Below are positions 33,864-42,878 of a stretch of DNA of 44,307 nucleotides, piece by piece; position 1 is the stretch's first letter; each line of letters opens with the position of its first letter. The translations under genes were made by a program, and so were the position numbers. The notes under the pieces are model-generated. The model saw only the letters and a list, made by a program, of their open reading frames with translations, was not told the DNA's origin and did not search any database. The stretch lies in contig JAJEEA010000465.1 in the NCBI GenBank assembly GCA_022821235.1, forward strand, positions 1 through 44,307. The letters are read 5' to 3'. Origin of the DNA: Vicinamibacteria bacterium (lineage in GTDB: Bacteria > Acidobacteriota > Vicinamibacteria > Vicinamibacterales > UBA8438).

Positions 33864-34316
33864 TCATGGCGTGATGGTGACCGCACTCTGGGGTCCGCTG
33901 GGCACCATGTCGATGTTGTGGGCCCTCACGATGAGCCTCCGCTCGGGATCGCGCTCCTGCCTCCGGACGACTTCCGTGAATTCGGGGTCGTCGTGGGCGG
34001 CCGTGAGTCGACGATCACGCTCGGCCTTCGACGGATAGCCCCGGATGTAGATGAACGTATTGTCCTCGTCGATGCCGAGATCCTCGTCGGACTGCTGCGG
34101 GATCCAGTACCCGACGTTCGTGATCCCATGCCGCGAGTAGATGTCGGCCGTGCGGCTGGCGAAACGCTCGGCCAGCGCATCCCTGCTGCCCGCCTGGGCG
34201 GTGTAGATGCGGAGTTCATAGAAGCCGGGCGCTGTCTGCCGCTGGGCCAGACCCCAAGCCGTACCAACCATCCCGAAGCACAGCCCCGCCAAGGCCATCA
34301 CCTTCCACTTGAGCAT
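33864..34316 (-). CDS. NIPSNAP family protein, exported or membrane-anchored
   Basis: A 150-residue protein starting at an ATG with AGGAGGGTGAG directly upstream. A short N-terminal hydrophobic helix (VMALAGLCFGMVGTAWGLA) precedes a NIPSNAP dimeric alpha/beta barrel-like domain: GFYELRIYTAQAGSRDAL, FASRTADIYSRHGITNVGYW, NTFIYIRGYPSKAERD, and AAHDDPEF. NIPSNAP proteins share the ferredoxin-like fold; bacterial members have no settled role. It is downstream of the minus-strand ankyrin gene. Confidence 0.87.
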   Translation of the reverse strand: MLKWKVMALAGLCFGMVGTAWGLAQRQTAPGFYELRIYTAQAGSRDALAERFASRTADIYSRHGITNVGYWIPQQSDEDLGIDEDNTFIYIRGYPSKAERDRRLTAAHDDPEFTEVVRRQERDPERRLIVRAHNIDMVPSGPQSAVTITP

Positions 34317-34626
34317 CTCACCCTCCTTGTCGCGGTTTCCTGGCCGTCGACGAGCGCGGCTTCGCCAGCTTAGGGCTGTGTTCCGCCAGCCAGGATCGGC
34401 GCGAATGGTGGTAGTGCGCACGGTCGGCCCGCGAACGGACGCGACAGCCACGCCGCCGGAGAGCTGCTGGCAGGCAGTCGAGGCGTGCCCCGACATCGCG
34501 CCAAGGGCCGTGCTCGATATGGAGTTGCCGGCCACACCCCGGTTACGGTCCGCCTTCAGCGGTTTCTGCGCGGGCACGTGGCAACGCAGTCTCCGTCACT
34601 GTCCCGAGGACGGAACGCTTTCCGAC
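34317..34626. other. Intergenic region between NIPSNAP and ankyrin genes
   Basis: These 310 bp contain repeat copy C (34504-34571) and otherwise no gene. Both flanking genes are on the minus strand. The NIPSNAP promoter should lie here but no clear boxes were found. Confidence 0.4.
34504..34571 (-). repeat. Intergenic repeat copy C (inverted relative to A and B)
   Basis: Read on the minus strand it starts GCGCAGAAACC, has CTGAA a little later, then CGGCAACTCCATATCGA. Copy B on the plus strand has GCGCAGAAGCC, CTGAA and CGGCAGCTCTATATCGA at the same spacing. The middle is more diverged. Copies B and C flank the ankyrin gene in opposite orientation. Confidence 0.5.
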
Positions 34627-36102
34627 CTACTGATCCGGCGTGACGCCGGCCGCGCGCATGACGGTGCGGATGGCGTCGGCGGTCTCCGGCGAGCTGAGGA
34701 GGTTCATGCCGCGGTGCATTCCGACGGCGATGCCGAGCGGCGTGGCTCCGCGCTGGTTGGCGCGGTTCCAGACCTCGATGTCGGCTCCCGCGTCGGCGAG
34801 CAGGGTCGCGACGCGCGGCAGGTGCTTGTAGGCGGCGCCGTGCATGGCGGTCTCGCCCCTGGCGTCGACGGCGTCGATGTCGAGGCCCAGATCGAGGGCC
34901 AGTTGCACCGCTTCCAGGACCTCGGCCTCGGTGCCGGGGTCCTCGCCCGGCGAGGAGGTGCCGAGGCCGGCCGCGACCATGAGGGCGGTCGAGGCGTCCT
35001 CGTTGGTGAGGAAGACGTCCGCGCCCAGTCCCGCGAGAAGCTCCATGTACTCGGCGTCGGCGGTGCGGGCCGCGAGCAGGAACGGGGTGCCGCCGATGAA
35101 GTTCAGGGCGGTGATGCCGGCCGGCGGCCGCGTGGTGACGCGGGCGTTCAGGTCGGCGCCGTGGGCGACGAGCTTGCGCGCGAAGTCGAGGCTGGTCATC
35201 TCGCCGGAGCCGCGCGGGGCGGGGTTGTTGCTGCCGGCGATGCCCGCCTTGCGGACCCAGGTGAGCTGGTGCAGAGCGGTCCAGCCCCGCGGGGCGGCGT
35301 TGGGGTCGGCGCCGCGGTCGAGCAGGTAGGCGGCGAGCTCGAAGTGGGCGCTGCCCGCCGCGAGAAGGAACGCGTTGAGCCCGGCGTCGGACGCGCGCCG
35401 CCGCTCGACGCCGCCCGCGGTCAGGGTCGAGTTGATGGAGATCTGCTCGTCGAGGTCCGCCCCCGCCTCGAGCAGGGTCTGCACGACGTCGGTGCGCCCC
35501 TCCCGGGCCGCGAACAGCAGGGCCGTGAACCCGCGGTTCGACCGGGCGCCGACGTCGGCGCCGTAACGCACGAGGGCGGGGACGACCGCGGCGTGCCCCT
35601 CGGCCGCCGCCCACATCAGCGCCGTCTGCCCCTTCCAGTGCTCGTGCGCGTTGGGGTCGGCTCCGGCGTCGAGGAGCAGCTCCACCACCTCGACGTTGCC
35701 CGAGCGGGCCGCCGTCATCAGCGCCGTCTCGCCCTCGGTCAGGGTGCTGTTGGGGTTGGCGCCGGCGTCGAGCAGGGCCTCGACCACGCCGGGGCTGCCG
35801 GCGATGCACGCGAGCGACAGCGGCCGGACTCCGTAGCGGTTGCCGCTGTTGGCGACGGCGCCCGCCGCGAGGAGCAGCCGGGTCGCCTCGACGTCGGCGT
35901 TGTAGGCCGCCCAGTGCAGCGGGGTGGTGCCGTCGGGCTCGGCCGCGTTGACGTCGGCTCCGTCGTGGACGAGGGCCCGCACGAGGGCCGCGTCACCGGC
36001 CTTGACGGCGTCGACGAGCGGCACGTCGGCCGCCGTCCCGACGGAAGGCCCTGCCAGCAGAACCGCGAAGGTGAGGCCGAGCAGCAATCTGACCCGAGTC
36101 AT
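34627..36102 (-). CDS. Exported ankyrin-repeat protein, second module
   Basis: A 491-residue protein with a signal peptide (VRLLLGLTFAVLLAGPSVG). About ten to eleven ankyrin repeats follow (TTPLHWAAYNADVEATRLLL, TALMTAARSGNVEVVELLLD, TALLFAAREGRTDVVQTLLE). Two non-repeat stretches interrupt them, near SINSTLTAGGVERRRASDAG and TWVRKAGIAGSNNPAPRGSG. It is the counterpart of the ankyrin protein at 18811 and again sits downstream of DUF1552 on the same strand, though 390 bp away. It is flanked by repeat copies B and C. An extracytoplasmic protein-binding role is inferred. Confidence 0.86.
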   Translation of the reverse strand: MTRVRLLLGLTFAVLLAGPSVGTAADVPLVDAVKAGDAALVRALVHDGADVNAAEPDGTTPLHWAAYNADVEATRLLLAAGAVANSGNRYGVRPLSLACIAGSPGVVEALLDAGANPNSTLTEGETALMTAARSGNVEVVELLLDAGADPNAHEHWKGQTALMWAAAEGHAAVVPALVRYGADVGARSNRGFTALLFAAREGRTDVVQTLLEAGADLDEQISINSTLTAGGVERRRASDAGLNAFLLAAGSAHFELAAYLLDRGADPNAAPRGWTALHQLTWVRKAGIAGSNNPAPRGSGEMTSLDFARKLVAHGADLNARVTTRPPAGITALNFIGGTPFLLAARTADAEYMELLAGLGADVFLTNEDASTALMVAAGLGTSSPGEDPGTEAEVLEAVQLALDLGLDIDAVDARGETAMHGAAYKHLPRVATLLADAGADIEVWNRANQRGATPLGIAVGMHRGMNLLSSPETADAIRTVMRAAGVTPDQ

Positions 36103-36241
36103 GCGGTTGTCTCCCGATTGTGGAAAGGCCGTGCGGCGGCTGGTTTCGTCGAACGGTTTTGCCGATCCCCGTCTTGGAAGGGGCAGGCCCTCGGTAATCG
36201 CCGTGTCGGCGCAAGCCGGAAATCACGTTGCCACTTGCCAA

Positions 36242-36308
36242 GCGCAGAAGCCCTGAAAGACGGGCTACGTCTGCGCGTAGTCGGCAGCTCTATATCGATT
36301 GCCGTCCC
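36242..36308 (+). repeat. Intergenic repeat copy B
   Basis: It begins GCGCAGAAGCCCTGAAAGAC and ends with TATATCGAT plus TGCCGTCC. GCGCAG at 36242 can pair with CTGCGC at 36271, giving a stem-loop. It shares 26 of 33 bases with copy A over its right half and a spaced set of matches with copy C. It lies in the 390-bp gap between the ankyrin and DUF1552 genes; apart from the terminator at 36431 nothing else is seen there. Confidence 0.55.
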
Positions 36309-36430
36309 TCGTCCTTTCGGCGGCGGTCCGACTGCCCTCCGGGCTCTGGCGGGAGTGCCGTCGGAAGGACGGATTTCAGCCCTCCCGCCCCGGGGGCGCC
36401 GCCTGAGCTGCCGATTGCCGAACGGCGGTC

Positions 36431-36468
36431 CGGGTGTCGGCGCCCCCGGCGGGAGGCGCCGACACCCG
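36431..36468 (-). terminator. Hairpin terminator of the second cytochrome/DUF1552 unit
   Basis: A perfect 14-bp stem pairs 36431-36444 with 36455-36468 around a 10-nt loop, ending 24 bp past the DUF1552 stop. There is no T-run after it on the minus strand, so it may be a stabilising or Rho-assisted 3' end. It would separate the ankyrin gene from the upstream pair. Confidence 0.55.
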
Positions 36469-36492
36469 ACGCGATGCCCGAAGCACCGGGCG

Positions 36493-37839
36493 CTAGAGCG
36501 ACAGCGGCTCCATGACCTCGGTCGCCCGCCCGGTGCTGTCGACGAACTTGTCGAGATGCACGCCCACGTCGTCGAGCAACGCGAGATGCAGGTTGGCCAG
36601 CGGCGTCCCCGGCTCGTACTTGACGTGGCGGCCGCCCCACGGCTTGTCGTTGCCGCCGCGCGCCACCACGATGGGCAGGTTGCGGTGGTCGTGCACGTCG
36701 GGGTTGCCCATGCCGCTGCCCAGCATGAACGTCGAGTGCTCCATGAGCGACCCGTCGCCGTCCGATGTCGACTTCAGCCGGTCGACCATGTACGCGAAGA
36801 GCGACACGTGATACGCGTTGATCTTCGCGAGCTTGGCGAGCTTCTCGGGGTCGTTCACGTGGTGCGAGATGGGGTGGTGCGGCTCCGGCACCCCGATCTG
36901 CGGGTAGGTGCGGGTGCTCGCCTCGCGCGCGAGCTGGAACGTGATGACCCGCGTCATGTCCGCCTGCAGGGCCAGCACCTGGAGGTCGAACATCAGCTTG
37001 ACGTGGTCCTCCCACTCGGCGGGGACGCTGGTGGGGCGGGTCAGGTCGGGCAGCACCGAGCTCGCGGCCTGCTCTTCGGCGAGCTGGATGCGGCGCTCGA
37101 CCTCGCGCACGGTGTCGACGTACTCGTCGACGCGCACGCGGTCGGCGTGGCCCACGCGGTTCTGGAGCCGGGCCATGTCGTCGAGCACCCATTCGAGGAT
37201 GCTCGCGTTCTTCTTCATCTCGGCCCGCCGCTGCTCGGCGGTGCCGCCGTCGCCGAAGAGGCGCTCGAAGACCACCCGCGGGTCGGCCTCCATGGGCAGG
37301 GGCGAGGTCGGCGACGCCCACGACAGGCAGTTCTGGTAGACGCAGGAGTAGCCGTTGTCGCACGAGCCGACCTGCACGATGAGGTCGGTGCCCAGCTCCA
37401 GGGACGGAATCGGGGTGTCGGTCCCGATCTGGCGGGCCGCGATCTGGTCCACGGTGGTGCCCAGCTCGTAGTCGCTGCCCTCGGTCCGCTTGCCCTTGAG
37501 GCAGCTCAGGAACGCCGCGTTCGACGAGGCGTGGTTGCCGGTGGTGTGGGCGTTCTCGAGGTCGAGGTGGGTGACCACCGTCACGTCGTCGAGGTGCGGG
37601 GTGAGCGACGCCAGCGACGGCGACAGCCCCTTCAGCCGGCCCACTTCCCTCGGCGTCCACGGCGCGGGGTTCATCCCCATCGGGATGAACACGAACCCGA
37701 GCCGCCGCGGGGTGTTGGCGGCGGTGGCCGCCTGGGCGGTGAGCGCGGGCACCATCGCGTCGAGCAACGGCAGCGCCACCGTGGCGCCCAGACCCCTGAG
37801 GAACGTCCGGCGCGGCAGCGCCATCCTGCTGATCGTCAT
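36493..37839 (-). CDS. DUF1552 protein, Tat-exported, second module
   Basis: A 448-residue protein. The twin-arginine signal is ALPRRTFLRGLGATVALPLL. DUF1552 segments match the first-module protein: GFVFIPMGMNPAPW, HTTGNHASSNAAFLSCLKG, VRVDEYVDTVREVERRIQLA, FQLAREASTRTYPQIGVPEP, and DGSLMEHSTFMLGSGMGN. Its ATG overlaps the stop of the cytochrome C-terminal fragment (ATGA), so translation is coupled even though the cytochrome gene is split. A strong hairpin ends the unit. Confidence 0.9.
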   Translation of the reverse strand: MTISRMALPRRTFLRGLGATVALPLLDAMVPALTAQAATAANTPRRLGFVFIPMGMNPAPWTPREVGRLKGLSPSLASLTPHLDDVTVVTHLDLENAHTTGNHASSNAAFLSCLKGKRTEGSDYELGTTVDQIAARQIGTDTPIPSLELGTDLIVQVGSCDNGYSCVYQNCLSWASPTSPLPMEADPRVVFERLFGDGGTAEQRRAEMKKNASILEWVLDDMARLQNRVGHADRVRVDEYVDTVREVERRIQLAEEQAASSVLPDLTRPTSVPAEWEDHVKLMFDLQVLALQADMTRVITFQLAREASTRTYPQIGVPEPHHPISHHVNDPEKLAKLAKINAYHVSLFAYMVDRLKSTSDGDGSLMEHSTFMLGSGMGNPDVHDHRNLPIVVARGGNDKPWGGRHVKYEPGTPLANLHLALLDDVGVHLDKFVDSTGRATEVMEPLSL

Positions 37840-38243
37840 GACTGCGACCTCCGCATCTGGAACGGGATGCTCTCTACGATTCCGAGCACGAGGGACGAGA
37901 ACCGGTAGTCGTCGCCGGCGGCGTCGCGCACGATGCGCCGCACCGCCGGGCCGTCGTCGTGGTCGAGCCCGCGGCCCAACGCATAGGTGAGGAGCTTCTC
38001 GGCGACGGTGCCCGCGAACACGTGCGGGCGGGCGAGCACCGCGTCGCGGAGCCCCCTCACCCCGTCGAACTCGCCGCCGCCGGGGATGCTGCCGCGGGCG
38101 TCGATGGGGCTCCAGTCCTCGCCGCGGTCGCGCCACCGGCCGATGGCGTCGAAGTTCTCCATCGAGAGCCCGGCCGGGTCCATGAGCCGGTGGCAGGCGG
38201 CGCAGGCGGGGTTCACCCGGTGGGCCTCCATGCGCTCGCGCAT
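37836..38243 (-). CDS. C-terminal fragment of a PSD1-type cytochrome (end of DUF1588 plus DUF1585)
   Basis: 135 codons from an ATG placed immediately after the in-frame TAG that ends the upstream fragment. It begins MRERMEAHRVNPACAACHRL, the end of DUF1588 with heme motif CAACH, and continues FDAIGRWRDRGEDW. VAEKLLTYALGRGLDHDDGP is DUF1585. It aligns without a gap to the last ~140 residues of the intact paralogue at 14752. It has no signal peptide, so made alone it would not reach the periplasm. The TAGATG junction would allow re-initiation, or the stop may be read through or be an assembly error. Confidence 0.75.
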   Translation of the reverse strand: MRERMEAHRVNPACAACHRLMDPAGLSMENFDAIGRWRDRGEDWSPIDARGSIPGGGEFDGVRGLRDAVLARPHVFAGTVAEKLLTYALGRGLDHDDGPAVRRIVRDAAGDDYRFSSLVLGIVESIPFQMRRSQS

Positions 38244-40205
38244 CTAGCGCGCGGCCACGCCGGGCTCGGGCTCCTCGAGGGGCGGCACGCTCGGCGGCGG
38301 GGGCGGCGGGGGCATGCCCAGCAGGTTGTCGAGAATCCAGCTCCCGCGCAGCACCGGGGACGTCCGGGTGGCGTAGGAGGTGACGGTCAGGATGCTGCCG
38401 TGCCCCAGCAGCCCGCCGCGGAGGCTGCCCGGCGGCAGGTCGACGCGCCGGAACCCGCTGCCGTAGACGCCGGCGATGCCGTAGTGCCGGGCGAGGCGCT
38501 CGTTCAGGAACGTGTAGTCGGCCCGCAGGAGGTCGAGGACGCTGCGGTCCTCGCCGACGACGCTGTCGAACAGCAGCTCGGTCTCGCGCCGGAACGCCTG
38601 CCGCAGGTTGTCGTCGAAGTCGGGGAACCGCCGGAGGTTCGGCGTCGCCGTCTCCAGGTTGCGCAGGTGCAGCCACTGGCCCGCGAAGTTGCTGGTCAGC
38701 GTCTCCGCCCGCGGGTCGGCGAGCATCCGCCGCACCTGCGCCTCGCGCACCGCCGGGTCGGCGAGCCTGCCGGCCTCGGCGAGGTCGAGGAGCTCGTCGT
38801 CGGGGATGCTGCTCCAGAGGAAGAACGACAGGCGCGAGGCGAGCGCGAGGTCGTCGAGGCGGTAGGGCGCACCCGGCGCCACACCGTCCGGGTCCTCCTC
38901 GATGCGGAAGAGGAACTCGGGGCTCGCCAGCAGCGCGCGGAGGGCCAGCTCGATGCCGGCCTCGAAGCCGCCGTCGGCGCGGCCCCGCTCGTAGAACGAG
39001 AGGGGCATCTCGATGTCGCCGTAGGACACCGGCCGCCGGTAGGCGCGCCGGGCCAGGGTCGAGATGATCTCGGTCGCGCAGGCCGTCTCGTCGGCCGCGG
39101 TCTCGGGCCGGCAGGTGAAGATGCGGTCGCGGCTCGGCGTGTCGCCGGCCCCGCCGGGGTTGAACGGCCCGCTGATCGACACCGAGTGCACCGCCGGCTG
39201 CTGCCGCGGATGCCGGTCCTGGTTGAACTGCGCCTGGTAGGGCTGCCGCTCGGTCTCGATGAGGGCCGCGTTCTTGCGCAGGAAGGCGGCGCCGACGGTG
39301 TGGGGGCCGGCGTCCACGTTCAGCCGCAGGTTCAGGTGCCGGTCGACCCCCTCGTCGGCGTAGTAGCCGCCGAGCCGGTTGCGGTCGGGGACCACGTTGA
39401 ACAGCCTCAGGCGCTCGCCGTCGAGCAGCATCTCGACCACGTGGGGGTCGCGCAGCCCCTCGACGTTCTCGTTCCGGTTGCGGGCCAGCCGCACCTCGAT
39501 CTCGTACTCGCCGTCGAGGGGGAAGTTGTGGTCGACGACCACGCCGCCGCGGGTGCCGAACGGCAGCCCGTCGAGGTGCCCCTCCTGGGTCAGGTCCGGG
39601 CGCAGGATGACGACCCGGCTGCCCGGGACGATGGCCGAGCTGCCGACCGCGAGCCGGCTGATCTTCTGAGCGGCCGACAGGTACCGCTCCATCAGCGTCG
39701 GCGACAGCTCGACCACCCCCACGTTGTCGAAGCCGTAGCTCGCGTCGTCGCGGGGGAGCAGGGCGTCGACGTCGACGTCGAGGGCGAGCAGGTCGCGGAC
39801 GGCGTTTCGGTACTCGGTGCGGTTCAGGCGCCGGAACGTCTCCGTCCGCCCCGGGTTCGGAGCGGCGGCGGCGCGGAGGTCGAGCTCGGTCTCGATGTAC
39901 GTGAGCAGGCCCTCATAGGCGGCCGCCTCGGGCCGAGCCGACCCGGCCGGGGGCATGGCGCCGGCCCGGAGCTTGCGGACCACCCGCTCCCACACCTCGG
40001 CGTGGCCGGCGACGTCGTCGAGGGGCGCCGCCTCGAGCGACAGCCCGCCCTGCAGCGCCCGGTCGTTGTGGCAGCCGAGGCAGTAGCGGTTGACGAGCGA
40101 CTGCTCCGGGCTGCGCGTCTGGGCGCCCGCGGCCCCGGGCTGTGCGAGCCCCAGCCAAGCCAGCGCGAGCCCCGCCGTCAGGGCGGTCCCTTTCTGTATG
40201 CGCAT
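38244..40205 (-). CDS. PSD1-type c-type cytochrome, N-terminal part ended by an in-frame TAG
   Basis: A 653-residue protein. It has a signal peptide (LTAGLALAWLGLAQPGAAGA), heme site CLGCH at 42-46, then DUF1587 (LNRTEYRNAVRDLLALDVD), DUF1595 (ARRAYRRPVSYGDIEMPLSF), DUF1592 (LALASRLSFFLWSSIPDDEL) and most of DUF1588 (GHGSILTVTSYATRTSPVLR). The frame stops at TAG 38246-38244, after EEPEPGVAAR. The next codon is ATG, and the same frame continues with the missing C-terminus. Including both parts the gene is ~789 residues, near the family norm. The start at 40205 has GAGGG upstream. It lacks the Ala-rich insert of the 14752 paralogue. Confidence 0.88.
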   Translation of the reverse strand: MRIQKGTALTAGLALAWLGLAQPGAAGAQTRSPEQSLVNRYCLGCHNDRALQGGLSLEAAPLDDVAGHAEVWERVVRKLRAGAMPPAGSARPEAAAYEGLLTYIETELDLRAAAAPNPGRTETFRRLNRTEYRNAVRDLLALDVDVDALLPRDDASYGFDNVGVVELSPTLMERYLSAAQKISRLAVGSSAIVPGSRVVILRPDLTQEGHLDGLPFGTRGGVVVDHNFPLDGEYEIEVRLARNRNENVEGLRDPHVVEMLLDGERLRLFNVVPDRNRLGGYYADEGVDRHLNLRLNVDAGPHTVGAAFLRKNAALIETERQPYQAQFNQDRHPRQQPAVHSVSISGPFNPGGAGDTPSRDRIFTCRPETAADETACATEIISTLARRAYRRPVSYGDIEMPLSFYERGRADGGFEAGIELALRALLASPEFLFRIEEDPDGVAPGAPYRLDDLALASRLSFFLWSSIPDDELLDLAEAGRLADPAVREAQVRRMLADPRAETLTSNFAGQWLHLRNLETATPNLRRFPDFDDNLRQAFRRETELLFDSVVGEDRSVLDLLRADYTFLNERLARHYGIAGVYGSGFRRVDLPPGSLRGGLLGHGSILTVTSYATRTSPVLRGSWILDNLLGMPPPPPPPSVPPLEEPEPGVAAR

Positions 40206-40290
40206 GTCGACCCTCGCCGCGTTCCGTCGCGATGGCGAACGCGAGCGCGCAGCCCCGCGTGCGGAGCCGCGCAAACAAGTACAGACGCGT

Positions 40291-40319
40291 ATCTTACACG
40301 CGGTCACGTCGAGAGTCGA
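40291..40319 (-). promoter_or_regulatory. Candidate promoter of the second cytochrome module
   Basis: Read on the minus strand, TCGACT (40319-40314) and TAAGAT (40296-40291) are separated by 17 nt, the standard spacing. Each matches four of six consensus bases. It lies 86 bp before the cytochrome ATG, in the gap shared with the divergent sulfatase. Confidence 0.35.
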
Positions 40320-40475
40320 GCCGGTCGGCCAGGACGCTGGATGGAGCTGCCCGCGGTGTCCAGACACTTGGCGTGGCAGATCCGCGGGCTGAGGTCGACG
40401 GGTCCGTTGGGCGCGGTCCATACGCTATCCTGTGGGCGTTCCGCGGGGAGGTCGGCAAGGGAACGGGAGGCCAAG

Positions 40476-41972
<1,497 letters not shown>

Positions 41973-42323
41973 CCGGGAGTCGGGGAGCGCCTGTTCGTCT
42001 CGGGGGGAGTCGCCGGGAGCGACCGAGACGGCCTGTCGGCTCGCCGCCCGCGGGGCGCCGAGGTCTATCCGCTCGCGCCCCGTCGGCGCCCCAGGCCGCT
42101 CGGCGCGGCCGCCTTTCGACATGCTACGATGCGTTCAAGGGGCTTCGGTCCCGGTTGCAGCAGCGCCCGCGCACCTCGTTGGCGTGCCGTGACGTCCTGC
42201 CGACGGTGTCTGTGATGCGCGGTTCGGGGCGCTCCCGGCGATTCGACGCCAGCGCCGAAGTGCCGGAGCGGGCGACGGCCACGACGCTGGCCGGCGAGCC
42301 CGTGATCTGGGAGAGCACTAGGA
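41973..42323. other. Intergenic region with a weak hairpin
   Basis: These 351 bp follow the sulfatase. CGTCTCGG (41996-42003) pairs with CCGAGACG (42023-42030) across a 19-nt loop; with no U-tract it is a weak terminator candidate. No gene was recognised. The promoter of the next small gene should be here; TACGAT near 42124 is the only -10-like box noticed. Confidence 0.35.
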
Positions 42324-42578
42324 ATGAATGTGTTCGTCGTCGTCTTCACGACAGCTAGTGACGAGGCAGCCAAGCGTCTGCGCGACGAGTACCCGGATGC
42401 CTACGAGCTGGTGCCGACGACCGCCTACCTGGTCAGAAGCGAAGAGCTCAGCTCCGATGTGGCCGCAAGGGTCGGCATCAAGAGCGACCCCAGAATCACG
42501 AAAGGTGTCGTGTTCAGGGCGAACCACGCCTATTCCGGGTACACGACGCGAACGCTCTGGGAATGGCTCGGCGACTAG
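42324..42578 (+). CDS. Small protein of unknown function (possible Cas2/SinR-like ferredoxin fold)
   Basis: An 84-residue protein with AGGA just before its ATG. It starts with a beta strand (MNVFVVVFTT), then helix-forming EAAKRLRDEY, YELVPTTAYLVRSEE, a helix, TKGVVFRANHAYSGY, and ends TLWEWLGD. The strand-helix-strand order and the terminal WEWL resemble small SinR/Cas2-like proteins, but this is a pattern impression. It slightly overlaps or abuts the next gene, so the two are probably translated together. Confidence 0.6.
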   Translation: MNVFVVVFTTASDEAAKRLRDEYPDAYELVPTTAYLVRSEELSSDVAARVGIKSDPRITKGVVFRANHAYSGYTTRTLWEWLGD

Positions 42579-42868
42579 CGATGGCTTCAAGACAGCCCGC
42601 TGGCCCCGAGCGCCCTGCTTCCGACGAACCGGCCAGACTCCGTGACACGGAGCTGGCCGTGGCGCGGATGCAGGGCGAGCTCGGAACCGACATGCGCGAA
42701 CGCATTGCCAAGCTGGAGAAGGGCCAGGAGGCTTTTGCGACGAAGGCGGACCTCGAGCGCGCAAAGGTCTGGGGCTTGACGAGCTTGCTCGCAGCCGGAA
42801 TGTCGGTGCTGATACTGCTGTTGCGCTTGCTCTCCTGGATCTGGCCTGACTCGCCACTTCCTCAGTGA
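42563..42868 (+). CDS. Small coiled-coil protein with C-terminal membrane helix
   Basis: A protein of up to 101 residues. Residues ~25-65 (LRDTELAVARMQGELGTDMR, then IAKLEKGQEAFATKADLERA) are a charged heptad-like coiled coil. One hydrophobic helix (GLTSLLAAGMSVLILLLRLL) ends the protein. The start is uncertain: an ATG at 42563 overlaps the upstream gene by 16 nt, and an ATG at 42581 follows its stop. It is likely an inner-membrane partner of the upstream small protein. No known family is assigned. Confidence 0.6.
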   Translation: MARRLAMASRQPAGPERPASDEPARLRDTELAVARMQGELGTDMRERIAKLEKGQEAFATKADLERAKVWGLTSLLAAGMSVLILLLRLLSWIWPDSPLPQ

Positions 42869-42878
42869 TTGCCGCGAG

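Noticed and set aside
37959-40475. In-frame upstream extension of the sulfatase by more than 800 codons
   Set aside because: It lies antisense to the PSD1-type cytochrome and has no signal or domain. The GTG at 40476 has a good ribosome binding site and begins a signal peptide.
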